Source of the DNA: Streptomyces tateyamensis
Lineage (GTDB): Bacteria; Actinomycetota; Actinomycetes; Streptomycetales; Streptomycetaceae
NCBI RefSeq assembly: GCF_003205575.1
Contig: NZ_PYBW01000140.1
Coordinates: 1-34,870 of the forward strand
DNA: 34,870 nt
Direction of reading: 5' to 3'
Part shown: positions 14,707 to 23,453 of the stretch, one piece after another
How the letters are laid out: each line of letters begins with the position of its first letter
Position numbering within the stretch: the first letter of the stretch is position 1
The notes under the pieces: generated by a model
Told to the model about the DNA's origin: nothing
Database searches by the model: none
What the model saw: the letters and a program-made list of their open reading frames with translations, nothing else
Translations under genes and position numbers: made by a program

Positions 14707-17490
14707 TCAACGGTGCGTCGGGAACTCCACCACCTGTTGGTAGGTCGGGCGGTTCTGCCAGGTGGTCTTGGCGTCGGCGATGCCGCCGAGGGGGCGCTGG
14801 ATGATGCTGTCGGCGCACCACTGGTCGCCCGCGGAGCAGTCGCCGTCGCCGGGGTAGACCTGGGCGGGGGTCTGGGCGGCGGCCTGGGCGAGGGTGGTGA
14901 GCAGGGTGCTGCGGCAGGCGGACTCCGTGCCGCAGAAGGACTGGGCGAGCGGGCCGGCCACCGGGGTGCCCAGGGTGGCGCGCAGGTCCTTGTCGAGGTA
15001 GCTCCACCAGCCGTACTGGAACGACGACCCCTTGTGGGGGATGGACTCGTTGGCGTCCGTGGGCCCGCTGGAGGGGCCGGTCTGGCCGCCGGAGGGGGAC
15101 TCGTTGATCTGCAGGGCGCCGGTCAGCGCGGAGAACAGCGGGGCGCCGAGGCCGGGTTGGAAGACGCCCTGGGCGAGCAGCGGCCACCAGGCGTCGAGGG
15201 TGCGGATCGCGTCCGCGTCGGCGTAGGTGTGGCTGCCGGCGGAGGTCTCCACCCGGCGGGCGCCGTGCTGCAGCCAGGCCTGGAGCTGCTGGACGGCGGC
15301 GGCCTGCTTCGGGTCGGTGACGGGGGAGGAGGTGATGACCTGCAGCAGTTCGGGCAGCAGGTCCTCGCCGCGCAGGTCGGTCACCGCGGCGGACTCCATC
15401 GCCTTGGTGAGCGAGGAGCGGGTCACCCCGCCCGCCGCCACCAGGGCCTTGACCCGGGCGTCCAGCAGGTTGGCCCGGTGGACGGAGCCGTTGCCGAAGC
15501 CGGCGGCGCCGAAGTCCGCGGCCTGCTTGTTGTTCCAGGAGACGTAGTAGTCCTGGTCCACCGACTGCGGGTGCTGCGAAGCCGGCGTGTAACGGGCGGT
15601 GTTGGTGGCCGGGTCGAAGCCCTGCCACTCGTGGGCCGGGTCGGCCTGCACCGGCAGCCCGGGGTCGACGCCCGCCGCGCGCACCGGGTTGTTGCCCGAG
15701 TTGTAGTACGCCGTGTGCGAGGAGTCGGCGTAGAACCAGTTGAAGGTGTAGTTGATGTTCTGCGCGGCCTGCTGGAAGCTGGTCGGGTCGTGCACCGCAC
15801 CGGGGTCGTTGAACATCTGGAAGCCGAGGATCGAGTCCGCCTCGTGCCGGTAGCTGGAGCGCAGCGAGGTGAAGGCGACCGGCTTGCCGCCGACCGTCCC
15901 GCGCGCTGTCACCAGGCCGTAGTTGGAGCGGTGCATCACCAGGGTGTACGACCCGGCGGCGGTGGAGTCCGCAGTGGTCGGCGCCCAGGAGTCGTCCCGG
16001 CTGAGGGTCTCGAACGGGGTGCAGACCCCGTGGTACAGGTACGAGGTGGCGGCCAGGGTGACCGGCGAGCCGTCAGGGGTGCACAGCGGCACGGCGTAGG
16101 TGTCCGTGATGTCCTGTCCGGCCGAGGTGGCGCTCCAGGCGTAGTCCTGGCCGCGGCCCAGCTCCACGTAGAAGCTCAGGCCGGCGAAGGCCGCGCCGCG
16201 GGCGCTGATCCCGGGGCCCTGGAGCTCCTCCAGCATCAGCAGCTGCGGGGCGAAGTAGCCGGTCTGCGGGCCGAACACGGCGACCGGGCGCCCGCTCGCG
16301 GTGTACTTCCCGGACACCACCAGGGCGTTGGACATGCCGTGCTTGGCGGTCAGCAGGTTGCCGGGCAGTACGCCGGCGGCCTTGGTGGCGGCGCTGGTGG
16401 CCGATCCGGTGGCGTTGTAGACCAGTTGCTCCGGCACCACCGACCCGGCGTCCGGCATCGCGACGCCCTGCGGGTCGCCCGGCGGCAGCGCGTACGGGAA
16501 GGACTGCCCGTCGTGCAGTGTGGTGACCGCCTCCGGGTCGTTGGCCTCGCGCAGCGAACTCCACAACTGGTCGCCCTGGACCGTCCCGTAGCGCGCCTCG
16601 GCGGCCTCCTTGACCTGGGCCGAGGCCAGTTCGCCGCCCCCGCCGGCGCCGAACAGCGCGCCGATCACCGAGGCCAGCGCGACCAGGTCGGTCAGCTGGA
16701 AGGGCTGGATCGAACCGGCGTTGGTGATCGCGTCGATGTGCCCGGTCAGGTCGTACTCGCCCGGGAAGGTGCGGGCGTTGTACGCCTGGCTGATGTACTG
16801 GTTGATCCCGTCCAGGTAGGCGCGGGCGTCGGCGAGCGCCTGCTTGGCCCGGTCGCCCGAGGTGGCCAGCACGTCGATCTGGCTCTGCAGTTCCGCCTCG
16901 GTGTACGGGGCGGCCTGCCAGAAGCTCTGCTCCAACTGCCGGTTGGCGGCCGCGCCGCCGGCGAAGCCGGACAGTTCGCCGCGGCCCACGTGCCGGAACA
17001 GGTCCATCACCCAGAGCCGGTCCTGGGCGGCCGCGTAGCCGGCGCCGAACTCGGTGCCGTAGCGGGTGGTGCCGGTGATGTGCGGGACGCCGGTGGCCTT
17101 GTCGCGCACGATGGTGACGTCCGAGCGCGGGCTGGTGCTGCTGGCCACCTGGGCGGCCGGGACGCCGAACGACGCGTCGTTGAAGAAGGAGCTCAACTGG
17201 CTGTCGGTGAGCCCGGGATAGGCGGAGGCGAGGGCGGAGTACGGGCCGAGCTGGTCGTCGGTGTGCGCGGGCCGGGTGCCGAACACCTTGTTGCCGAGGA
17301 TGTCGGCCAGCGTGGCATTGCCGTTCTCGCCGGCGGGCAGGATGTCCCTGCACTGGGCGGCGCAGTAGTCCGGGGCGGTCGCGGGCAGGGCGGTGGCGCG
17401 GCCGGCCGAGGCAGTGGCGGCGCCGGGTGCGGCGGCCAGCAGCGCGCCGGTGAGCGCAGCGACGAGGGTGAGCCGCAGGCGTGGGGGCAA
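14707..17490 (-). CDS. Secreted penicillin-acylase-family Ntn hydrolase
   Basis: About 927 residues. A Sec signal peptide is visible (PPRLRLTLVAALTGALL then AAAPGAATASAG). The alpha-subunit signature is FGAGYAAAQDRLWVMDLFRH followed by GRGELSGF. The Ntn nucleophile is probably the Ser of KHGMSNALVVSGKYTASGRP, where the precursor would be cut to expose Ser at the start of the beta chain; the residue before it is Met, where Gly is usual. The family hydrolyses amide-linked acyl groups (beta-lactams, acyl-homoserine lactones, lipopeptides). I chose the TTG at 17488-17490 because GAGGAG precedes it by 8 nt; a GTG five codons upstream has no ribosome-binding site. Cys pairs near the N- and C-termini suggest disulphides. 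It could process a product of the adjacent cluster or a competitor's signal; neither is shown. Confidence 0.88.
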   Translation of the reverse strand: MPPRLRLTLVAALTGALLAAAPGAATASAGRATALPATAPDYCAAQCRDILPAGENGNATLADILGNKVFGTRPAHTDDQLGPYSALASAYPGLTDSQLSSFFNDASFGVPAAQVASSTSPRSDVTIVRDKATGVPHITGTTRYGTEFGAGYAAAQDRLWVMDLFRHVGRGELSGFAGGAAANRQLEQSFWQAAPYTEAELQSQIDVLATSGDRAKQALADARAYLDGINQYISQAYNARTFPGEYDLTGHIDAITNAGSIQPFQLTDLVALASVIGALFGAGGGGELASAQVKEAAEARYGTVQGDQLWSSLREANDPEAVTTLHDGQSFPYALPPGDPQGVAMPDAGSVVPEQLVYNATGSATSAATKAAGVLPGNLLTAKHGMSNALVVSGKYTASGRPVAVFGPQTGYFAPQLLMLEELQGPGISARGAAFAGLSFYVELGRGQDYAWSATSAGQDITDTYAVPLCTPDGSPVTLAATSYLYHGVCTPFETLSRDDSWAPTTADSTAAGSYTLVMHRSNYGLVTARGTVGGKPVAFTSLRSSYRHEADSILGFQMFNDPGAVHDPTSFQQAAQNINYTFNWFYADSSHTAYYNSGNNPVRAAGVDPGLPVQADPAHEWQGFDPATNTARYTPASQHPQSVDQDYYVSWNNKQAADFGAAGFGNGSVHRANLLDARVKALVAAGGVTRSSLTKAMESAAVTDLRGEDLLPELLQVITSSPVTDPKQAAAVQQLQAWLQHGARRVETSAGSHTYADADAIRTLDAWWPLLAQGVFQPGLGAPLFSALTGALQINESPSGGQTGPSSGPTDANESIPHKGSSFQYGWWSYLDKDLRATLGTPVAGPLAQSFCGTESACRSTLLTTLAQAAAQTPAQVYPGDGDCSAGDQWCADSIIQRPLGGIADAKTTWQNRPTYQQVVEFPTHR

Positions 17491-17574
17491 GGTCGGGCTC
17501 CTCACTCGGAGGTGGGGGTGGGAAACCTGACGGTAAGTCGGTTACTGGTCGGTTGGCTAGGTGGTGTGCGCGGA

Positions 17575-17596
17575 TTTGTCATGATTCTTTGTCATG
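17575..17596. promoter_or_regulatory. Direct repeat in the divergent acylase/glycosyltransferase region
   Basis: TTTGTCATG occurs at 17575-17583 and again at 17588-17596, a 13-nt period. It lies in the A/T-richer part of the 233-bp gap between two divergent genes. Direct repeats of this size often bind response regulators or sigma-factor partners, but no known site is recognised and I see no certain -10 box. Confidence 0.35.
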
Positions 17597-17723
17597 TCTT
17601 GATCGATTATGGGGCCCTGGTGGGGCCTTGGTGCATAAGGGTGCGGTAAAGCGAAGGCAACCGTTCGCCTGTGCGACAGATCCCTTTGGCCCTGCGCACG
17701 TTCTGTCCGGCAAGAACCATGGC

Positions 17724-19025
17724 ATGCGTGTCGCCATCGTCACCGAGTCCTTTCCGCCGGAAGTCAACGGCGTAGCCCACAGCGTGCTCCGCACCGCCGA
17801 GCACCTGGTCCGGCGCGGCCACCAGCCCCTGGTGATCACCCCCGCGCCGGCCCGGGGCTCGACCGTCCCCGCCCACTCCTTCGGGCCCGACGCCACCGAG
17901 CTCCCGGTGGTCCGGATCCCCTCCCTCCCGCTGCCCGGCTACCCGCAGGTGCGGGTCGCCCTGCCCAGCTCCCGGCTCGGTGCCGCCCTCGCCGCGCACC
18001 AGCCCGACGTCGTCCACCTGGCCAGCCCGTTCATCATCGGCGCCCGCGGCGCCAGTGAGGCCCGCCGGCTCGGCCTGCCCTCGGTCGCCGTCTACCAGAC
18101 CGACCTGGCCGGCTACGCCCAGGCCTACCGGGTCGGCGGCGGGCTCGGCGCGGCTGCCGCCTGGCACCGGATCCGTACCATCCACCGGTCCGCCGCCCGC
18201 ACCCTGGCCCCGTCCACCCCGGCCGCCCAGGACCTCACCGCGCACGGCGTGCCCCGGGTCCACCTGTGGCCGCGCGGCGTCGACTCGCTGCGCTTCCACC
18301 CGCGCCACCGCGACCAGGCGCTGCACCGCGCGCTGGCCCCCGGCGGTGAGGTGCTGGTCGGCTACGTGGGCCGGCTGGCCCCCGAGAAGCGGGTCGACCT
18401 GCTGGCCGGGGTGGCCGCGCTGCCCGGCGTCCGACTGGTGATCATCGGTGACGGCCCGAGCGCCGGCATGCTCAAGGAACTGCTGCCGGGCGCGGTCTTC
18501 CTGGGCCGGCGGACCGGCGAGGACCTGGCCCGCTGTTACGCCACGCTGGACCTGTTCGTGCACACCGGTCCGCTGGAGACCTTCTGCCAGACCATCCAGG
18601 AGGCGATGGCCAGCGGCGTCCCGGTGGTCGGGCCGGCCGCGGGCGGCCCGCTGGACCTGGTCGGGCACCGGCGCACCGGACTGCTGGTGGCCCCGCGCGA
18701 CGTGCGGGCGGTGACCGAGGCGGTGGCCGAGCTGGCCGCCGACCCGGCCCGCCGCGCCGCGTACGGCAAGGCCGGGCGGGCGGACGTTCGGGCGCGCAGC
18801 TGGGAGTCGATCGGCGACCTGCTGCTGCGGCACTACGCCGAGGTGGTGGCCGAGCACCGCGGCGAGCCGCTGGCCGAGCTGGTCAACGAGCCGGTGGCCG
18901 AGCGGTGTGCCGGGCCGGCGGCCGACCTGCTGGCCGAGCTGCCGGGGACCGCGCTGGTGCCCCAGCAGCAGAGCGCGGCCGACCGCGCGCAGACCGCCGA
19001 GCGGGCCGAGGAGCAGCCGGTATGA
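17724..19025 (+). CDS. GT4 glycosyltransferase, MgtA-like
   Basis: A 433-residue GT-B enzyme. The N-terminal acceptor domain opens MRVAIVTESFPPEVNGVAHSV, the classic start of the GT4 mannosyltransferase group (MgtA/PimB-like). The donor domain holds GYVGRLAPEKRVDLL and IIGDGPSAGML, and the nucleotide-sugar motif is GPLETFCQTIQEAMASGVPV (EX7E type). Relatives transfer mannose or other sugars from GDP- or UDP-sugars to membrane glycolipids on the cytosolic face. The ATG at 17724 has only a weak upstream purine stretch. The last 60 residues are an Ala/Glu-rich extension. It overlaps the next gene by ATGA (19022-19025), so the three genes to 21069 form one operon. Confidence 0.9.
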   Translation: MRVAIVTESFPPEVNGVAHSVLRTAEHLVRRGHQPLVITPAPARGSTVPAHSFGPDATELPVVRIPSLPLPGYPQVRVALPSSRLGAALAAHQPDVVHLASPFIIGARGASEARRLGLPSVAVYQTDLAGYAQAYRVGGGLGAAAAWHRIRTIHRSAARTLAPSTPAAQDLTAHGVPRVHLWPRGVDSLRFHPRHRDQALHRALAPGGEVLVGYVGRLAPEKRVDLLAGVAALPGVRLVIIGDGPSAGMLKELLPGAVFLGRRTGEDLARCYATLDLFVHTGPLETFCQTIQEAMASGVPVVGPAAGGPLDLVGHRRTGLLVAPRDVRAVTEAVAELAADPARRAAYGKAGRADVRARSWESIGDLLLRHYAEVVAEHRGEPLAELVNEPVAERCAGPAADLLAELPGTALVPQQQSAADRAQTAERAEEQPV

Positions 19026-20194
19026 GGATCGTCCGGCTGGCGAACTTCGTCACCCCGGTCTCCGGTGGCCTGCGCACCGCCCTGCGCCACCTGGGCGCGG
19101 GCTACCTGGCGGCCGGGCACGAGCCGGTGCTGGTGATCCCCGGACCCGAGCACCGGGACGAGCAGACCGACCAGGGCCGGGTGGTCACGCTGCCCGGCCC
19201 GGTGCTGCCCGCCAGCGGCGGCTACCGGCTGCTCACCGACCGTCCGGCGGTCGAGCGCGCCCTGGCCGCGCTGGCGCCGGACCGGCTGGAGGTCTCCGAC
19301 CGCACCACGCTGCGCTGGACCGGCAGTTGGGCCCGCGCGCACGGCGTGCCGGCCGCGATGGTCTCGCACGAGAACGCCACCGGGCTGCTGCGCACCCGCG
19401 GCCTGCCCGCACCGCTGGCCCGGTCGCTCGCGGACGGGCTGAACCGGCGCACCGCCCGCAGCTACGACACCGTCATCTGCACCACCGCCTGGGCCGCCGA
19501 GGAGTTCCACCGGCTCGGCGTCCGGCACCTGGTGCAGGCGCCGCTGGGGGTCGACCTGGCCCAACTGCACCCGGACCGGCAGGACCCGGCTGTGCGTGCG
19601 CGCCACGCCGAGCCGGCCCAGCCGCTGCTGGTGATGTGCTCGCGGCTGTCGCCCGAGAAGCGCCCGTGGCGGGCCCTGGAGGCGCTGGCCGAGCTGCACC
19701 GGGCAGGCGTGCCCGCGCGGCTCGTGGTGGCCGGCACCGGGCCGCTGCAGGCCAAGCTGGCGGCCCGGGCCGAGCGCGAGTTGCTGCCGGCCCGGTTCCT
19801 CGGGCACGTGGCCGACCGGTCCGAGCTGAGCGCGCTGCTGGCCACCGCCGACGTGGTGCTGGCGCCCGGGCCGATCGAGACCTTCGGCCTGGCCGCCCTG
19901 GAGGCGCTGGCCTGCGGCACCCCGGTGGTGGCCAGCCGGTCCTCGGCGCTGCCGGGCATCATCGGCGAGGCCGGGCTGGCGGCGCCCGACACCGGGGCCG
20001 GGTTCGCCGCCGCGGTGCGCGAACTGCTGGCCCGCCCCGAGGCCGAGCGGCGGGCCGCGGCCCGCGCCAGGGCCGAGCGGTACAGCTGGTCGGCGGCGGT
20101 CGAGGCGTTCCTGGCGGTCCACGAGCAGGGCGGGGTTGCGGCGGCCGGAGGCCGGGCGGCGCCGGGCGGAGCCGAGTTGGAGCCGGCCGGATGA
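19022..20194 (+). CDS. GT4-type glycosyltransferase
   Basis: A 390-residue GT-B enzyme that starts MRIVRLANFVTPVSGGLRTA. The donor-binding domain shows CSRLSPEKRPWRALEAL, VVAGTGPLQAKL and the EX7E-like motif GPIETFGLAALEALACGTPV. It differs enough from the preceding enzyme to be a second step rather than a simple duplicate. It is coupled on both sides: ATGA with the first glycosyltransferase and ATGA (20191-20194) with the SGNH hydrolase. It has no membrane span, so it would work at the membrane surface on a lipid-linked acceptor. Donor and acceptor are not known. Confidence 0.9.
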   Translation: MRIVRLANFVTPVSGGLRTALRHLGAGYLAAGHEPVLVIPGPEHRDEQTDQGRVVTLPGPVLPASGGYRLLTDRPAVERALAALAPDRLEVSDRTTLRWTGSWARAHGVPAAMVSHENATGLLRTRGLPAPLARSLADGLNRRTARSYDTVICTTAWAAEEFHRLGVRHLVQAPLGVDLAQLHPDRQDPAVRARHAEPAQPLLVMCSRLSPEKRPWRALEALAELHRAGVPARLVVAGTGPLQAKLAARAERELLPARFLGHVADRSELSALLATADVVLAPGPIETFGLAALEALACGTPVVASRSSALPGIIGEAGLAAPDTGAGFAAAVRELLARPEAERRAAARARAERYSWSAAVEAFLAVHEQGGVAAAGGRAAPGGAELEPAG

Positions 20195-21069
20195 CCGCGC
20201 CCACGCTGCCGGACGGCGCGCTGGCCCCCGCCCCGCGGGCCCGCGCGCTCTGCTTCGTGGCGCTCGGCGACTCGGTCACCGAGGGGGTCGGCGCGCCGGC
20301 GGAGGGGGGCTGGCGCGGCTGGCCGACCCTGCTGGCGCCCTCGCTGGCGTCGGCGGGCGACACCGTCGAGCACCACAACCTGGCGGTCAGCGGTGCCCAG
20401 TGCGCCGATCTGACGGACCGTCAACTCCATGCGGCGCTCGCGTTGCGGCCGCAGGTGGCGGCCGTGGTGGTGGGGGGCAACGACACCCTGCGGGCGGGCT
20501 TCGAGATCACCCGCACGGTGGCGGCCCTGCACACCACGCTGGGCGAACTCGGCGCGGCCGGCGCGCTGGTGCTCACCGCCTGCCTGCCCGATCCGGGGGC
20601 GCTGCTGGGCCTGCCCGGGGCGCTGCGCCGGCCGCTGGCCCGGCGGATGGCGGCGGTGAACACCGCGGTGCACGAGCTCTCCGAGCGGCACCAGGCGATC
20701 CACCTGCACCTGGCCGAGCTGCCCTGGCTGCGGGACCGGGCACTGCTCAGCGCGGACCGGCTGCATCCGAGCCCGCTCGGGCACCTGCTGATCGCCCGTC
20801 AGTTCCACGCGCTGCTGGCCGCCCGCGGCCTGCCGGTCGGCGCGCCGCCGGCTGAGCTGGCGGCCCCGCCGGCCCCGTCCCGGGCGGCCGACCTGTGGTG
20901 GCTGCTCACCAGGGGCACCGCCTGGCTGGCCCGGCGCAGTGTGGACCTGATCCCGGGGCTGTGCGCGGTGGCGGCGGTGGAGTCGTTCCGCACCCTGTGC
21001 GGCCGGGCGCCGGCGATGGACGCCAGGGCGGTCGCCGAGGCCCGGGCGGCGGTGGCCTCGCTGCCGTGA
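20191..21069 (+). CDS. SGNH/GDSL hydrolase
   Basis: A 292-residue SGNH-fold esterase or lipase. Block I is FVALGDSVTEGVG with the nucleophile Ser, block III is VVGGNDTLR with the Asn of the oxyanion hole, and block V is SADRLHPSPLGH with the Asp-x-x-His pair. The block II Gly is in LAVSGAQ. There is no signal peptide, so unlike many family members it should be cytosolic. The C-terminal 80 residues (after the Pro/Ala-rich stretch near 230) are an extra segment with a possible amphipathic helix. Being translationally coupled to two glycosyltransferases, it may remove or move an acyl group on the same glycolipid. Confidence 0.88.
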   Translation: MTAPTLPDGALAPAPRARALCFVALGDSVTEGVGAPAEGGWRGWPTLLAPSLASAGDTVEHHNLAVSGAQCADLTDRQLHAALALRPQVAAVVVGGNDTLRAGFEITRTVAALHTTLGELGAAGALVLTACLPDPGALLGLPGALRRPLARRMAAVNTAVHELSERHQAIHLHLAELPWLRDRALLSADRLHPSPLGHLLIARQFHALLAARGLPVGAPPAELAAPPAPSRAADLWWLLTRGTAWLARRSVDLIPGLCAVAAVESFRTLCGRAPAMDARAVAEARAAVASLP

Positions 21070-21133
21070 CAGCCGCCCCGGGCCGCGAAGCCGCAGCCAC
21101 GGGCACCGGGTGGTGCGAGCTGCGCGGCGGGTG

Positions 21134-21412
21134 TCAGAGGTCCCGCCGCCGCACCGACAGCACCGTGATCGCCGCAGCCGCCGGCGCCCACGTCGCCAGT
21201 ACCAGCCAGGCCCCGCCCTCGGTGCTGCGGAACGCGTCCCTGAACCACGCCGGGTGCCCGGTCTCGCGCAGCCGCTGCAGGCGTCGAGCGGCAGGACATG
21301 AGCCGGCACCGCCTGCCAGTGGTGGTTGACCGGGACCGCGGACGGCGCGACCACCAACACCAGGATCACTGGTCCTCCCGTAACGCTTCGTCAGGTCGGT
21401 TGCTCCGATCAC
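21134..21412 (-). pseudogene. Fused remnant of a deleted ABC transporter operon
   Basis: The minus-strand frame begins at GTG 21410-21412 with VIGATDLTKRYGRT, the first residues of an ABC transporter ATPase, but the Walker A motif never follows. The sequence jumps into the end of an ABC permease. One frame reads LVLVVAPSAVPVNHHWQAVP (about 21372-21310). After a +1/-1 shift near 21270-21300, another reads GHPAWFRDAFRSTEGGAWLV and ends AAITVLSVRRRDL at the TGA 21134-21136. So nearly all of the ATPase and permease genes are missing and the ends are joined. The divergent kinase/regulator pair next door is the type that usually controls such a transporter. The rest of 21070-21545 holds nothing else I can support. 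Confidence 0.65.
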
Positions 21413-21545
21413 AGTGCCGACCCTGGCGCCCGGCCGTACCTGCGGGCATCGGTCCGGCGGCGACAACCGGCGGCCGGCCCCGCATCCCGGGGCGTACGCC
21501 CGTGGGCCAATGCCGGCCCGGGACCGGACGGATACGATCGGGATC

Positions 21546-22745
21546 ATGCCCACCACCGTCCGCCCACCGCTGCTGCGGCGCGTCCCGCCCGCCTGCTGGC
21601 TGCTGCTCGCCTGGTACGCGGGCCAGGTCGGCGCGAACTTCTACCGCGGCTGGCAGCAGGGGGTGTTCTGGTGGCTGCTGACGCCGAACGACCCGCGCCA
21701 GCTGGTCTTCAACCTCGGCCTGACGGCGGGCGCGGCCGTGCTGCTGCGCCGCCACCCGATGCCGGCGCTGCTGTTCAGCCTGGTCGACGCGGACTACCTG
21801 TCGGACGCCGCCGGCGACCAGGTGCCCGAACTCGCCTACTGCGCGGGGGCGATCGTCGCGCTGCACTACGTGGCCGCGAACTGCCGGCGGCGCACCTCGG
21901 CGGGCTCGCTGGTCCTGATCGCCCTCGGTGTCTCCTGGTACAACCGCGTGCACTCCTCTCCCTACCTGGTCCAGTTCCACCTGCAGAACACCCGGGTCTG
22001 GCTGCTGGTGCTGCTCTTCCTGGTCTCCTGGCTGAGCGGCAACTCGGCGCGGCAGAACCGCGAACACGCCGCGGAGTTGCGCGGGCAGGCGGCCGCGCAG
22101 GCGGTGACCGCCGAACGGCTGCGGATCGCCCGGGAGTTGCACGACATGGTGGCGCACAGCATCGGCATCATCGCGATCCAGGCCGGTGTCGGAGCACGGG
22201 TGATCGAGCGTCAGCCCGCCGAGGCGGCCAGTGCGTTGCGGGTGATCGAGACCACCAGCCGGGAGACCCTGGCGGGGCTGCGCCGGATGCTCGGTGCGCT
22301 GCGCCAGGCCGAACCGGGCCGCTCGGCGGCCCCGCTCGATCCGTCGCCCGGGCTGGACGGGCTGGCGGAGCTGGTGGCCCGGACCACCACGGCCGGGGTC
22401 CGGGTGGAGCTGCGCCGCAGCGGCGAACGGCGCCCGCTGCCGGCCGAGATCGAGCTGTCCGCCTACCGGATCGTCCAGGAGGCGCTGACCAACGTGGTGC
22501 GCCACGCGGGCACCGACTTCTGCCTGGTGGAGCTCGACCAGCGGCCGGACGAACTGGCCCTGGAGATCGTGGACGAGGGGCGCGGCGCCGACCCGGACCG
22601 GGCGGGCGGCTACGGGCTGGTCGGAATGCGCGAGCGGGTGGCGTTGCTGCACGGTTCGCTGCGGGCCGGCAACCGGCCCGACGGTGGTTTCCAGGTGTCC
22701 GCGCGGCTCCCGCTGCCGGCCTCGACGGGAGAGGAGTCCAAGTGA
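21546..22745 (+). CDS. NarL-group sensor histidine kinase
   Basis: A 399-residue kinase. Residues 15-165 hold about five membrane segments with short loops, so the sensor is in the membrane. The HisKA_3 dimerisation domain has the phospho-acceptor His199 in ERLRIARELHDMVAHSIGII. The HATPase domain shows the N box ALTNVVRHAG and the G box GGYGLVGMRERV. A TACGAT -10-like box at 21533-21538 lies only 7 nt before the ATG and there is no ribosome-binding site, so a leaderless transcript is possible. It overlaps the response regulator by GTGA (22742-22745). Its presumed ABC transporter target, upstream on the other strand, is reduced to a scar, so the pair may have lost its target. Confidence 0.92.
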   Translation: MPTTVRPPLLRRVPPACWLLLAWYAGQVGANFYRGWQQGVFWWLLTPNDPRQLVFNLGLTAGAAVLLRRHPMPALLFSLVDADYLSDAAGDQVPELAYCAGAIVALHYVAANCRRRTSAGSLVLIALGVSWYNRVHSSPYLVQFHLQNTRVWLLVLLFLVSWLSGNSARQNREHAAELRGQAAAQAVTAERLRIARELHDMVAHSIGIIAIQAGVGARVIERQPAEAASALRVIETTSRETLAGLRRMLGALRQAEPGRSAAPLDPSPGLDGLAELVARTTTAGVRVELRRSGERRPLPAEIELSAYRIVQEALTNVVRHAGTDFCLVELDQRPDELALEIVDEGRGADPDRAGGYGLVGMRERVALLHGSLRAGNRPDGGFQVSARLPLPASTGEESK

Positions 22746-23407
22746 TCCGGGTGGTTCTCGCCGACGACCAGCCGCTGGTCCGGGCCGGCCTGCGGGTGCT
22801 GATCAGCGACACCGAGGACTTGGCGGTGGTCGGCGAGGCGGGCAACGGGGCCGAGGCGCTGGCGCTGGCCCGCGAGCTGCGCCCGGACGTGGTGGTGATG
22901 GACATCCGGATGCCGGGCATGGACGGCATCGAGGCCACCCGGCAGGTCACCGCGGGCGAGGGCCTGGCCAAGGTGCTGATGCTCACCACCTTCGACGACG
23001 ACGACTACGTGTACGGCGCGCTGCGGGCCGGGGCCAGCGGCTTCCTGGTCAAGGACATGGCGCTGGAGGAGATCCTGGGCGCGATCCGGGTGGTGGCGGC
23101 GGGCGAGGCGCTGATCGCGCCGAGCGTCACCCGCCGGCTGATCGCCGAGTTCGCGGGTCGGCCCGAGCCGGCCGCGCCCGCACCGTCGGTCCGGGCACTG
23201 GAGCAGGTCACCGAACGCGAGCGCGAGGTGCTCACCCTGGTCGGGCGGGGCCTGTCCAACAGCGAGATCGCCGCCGAGCTGTTCATCAGCGTGGCCACCG
23301 CCAAGGCCCACGTGGCCAGGCTGTTCAGCAAGTTGGAGGCCCGGGACCGGGTGCAGCTGGTGATCACCGCCTACGAGTCGGGCCTGGTGGCACCGCCCGG
23401 GCGGTGA
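22742..23407 (+). CDS. NarL/FixJ-family response regulator
   Basis: A 221-residue regulator. The receiver domain has the acidic pair in VVLADDQPLVRAG, the phosphorylation site Asp54 in VVVMDIRMPGMDGIEAT, the Thr of MLTTFDDDDYVY and the Lys of FLVKDMALEE. The LuxR helix-turn-helix is LTEREREV-like (VTEREREVLTLVGRGLSN followed by EIAAELFISVATAKAHVARL). The start is the GTG at 22742 inside the kinase stop. It is phosphorylated by the adjacent kinase and binds DNA as a dimer. Spacing and overlap make them a two-gene operon. Confidence 0.93.
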   Translation: MIRVVLADDQPLVRAGLRVLISDTEDLAVVGEAGNGAEALALARELRPDVVVMDIRMPGMDGIEATRQVTAGEGLAKVLMLTTFDDDDYVYGALRAGASGFLVKDMALEEILGAIRVVAAGEALIAPSVTRRLIAEFAGRPEPAAPAPSVRALEQVTEREREVLTLVGRGLSNSEIAAELFISVATAKAHVARLFSKLEARDRVQLVITAYESGLVAPPGR

Positions 23408-23453
23408 GCGGGCAGGAGCGGGCAGGAGCGGCCGTCGGTGAGGAGGAGGAGCG

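Noticed and set aside
23411..23430. Tandem 10-mer GGCAGGAGCG before the uridine-kinase-like gene
   Set aside because: Probably a duplicated ribosome-binding-site-like stretch; nothing suggests a further role.
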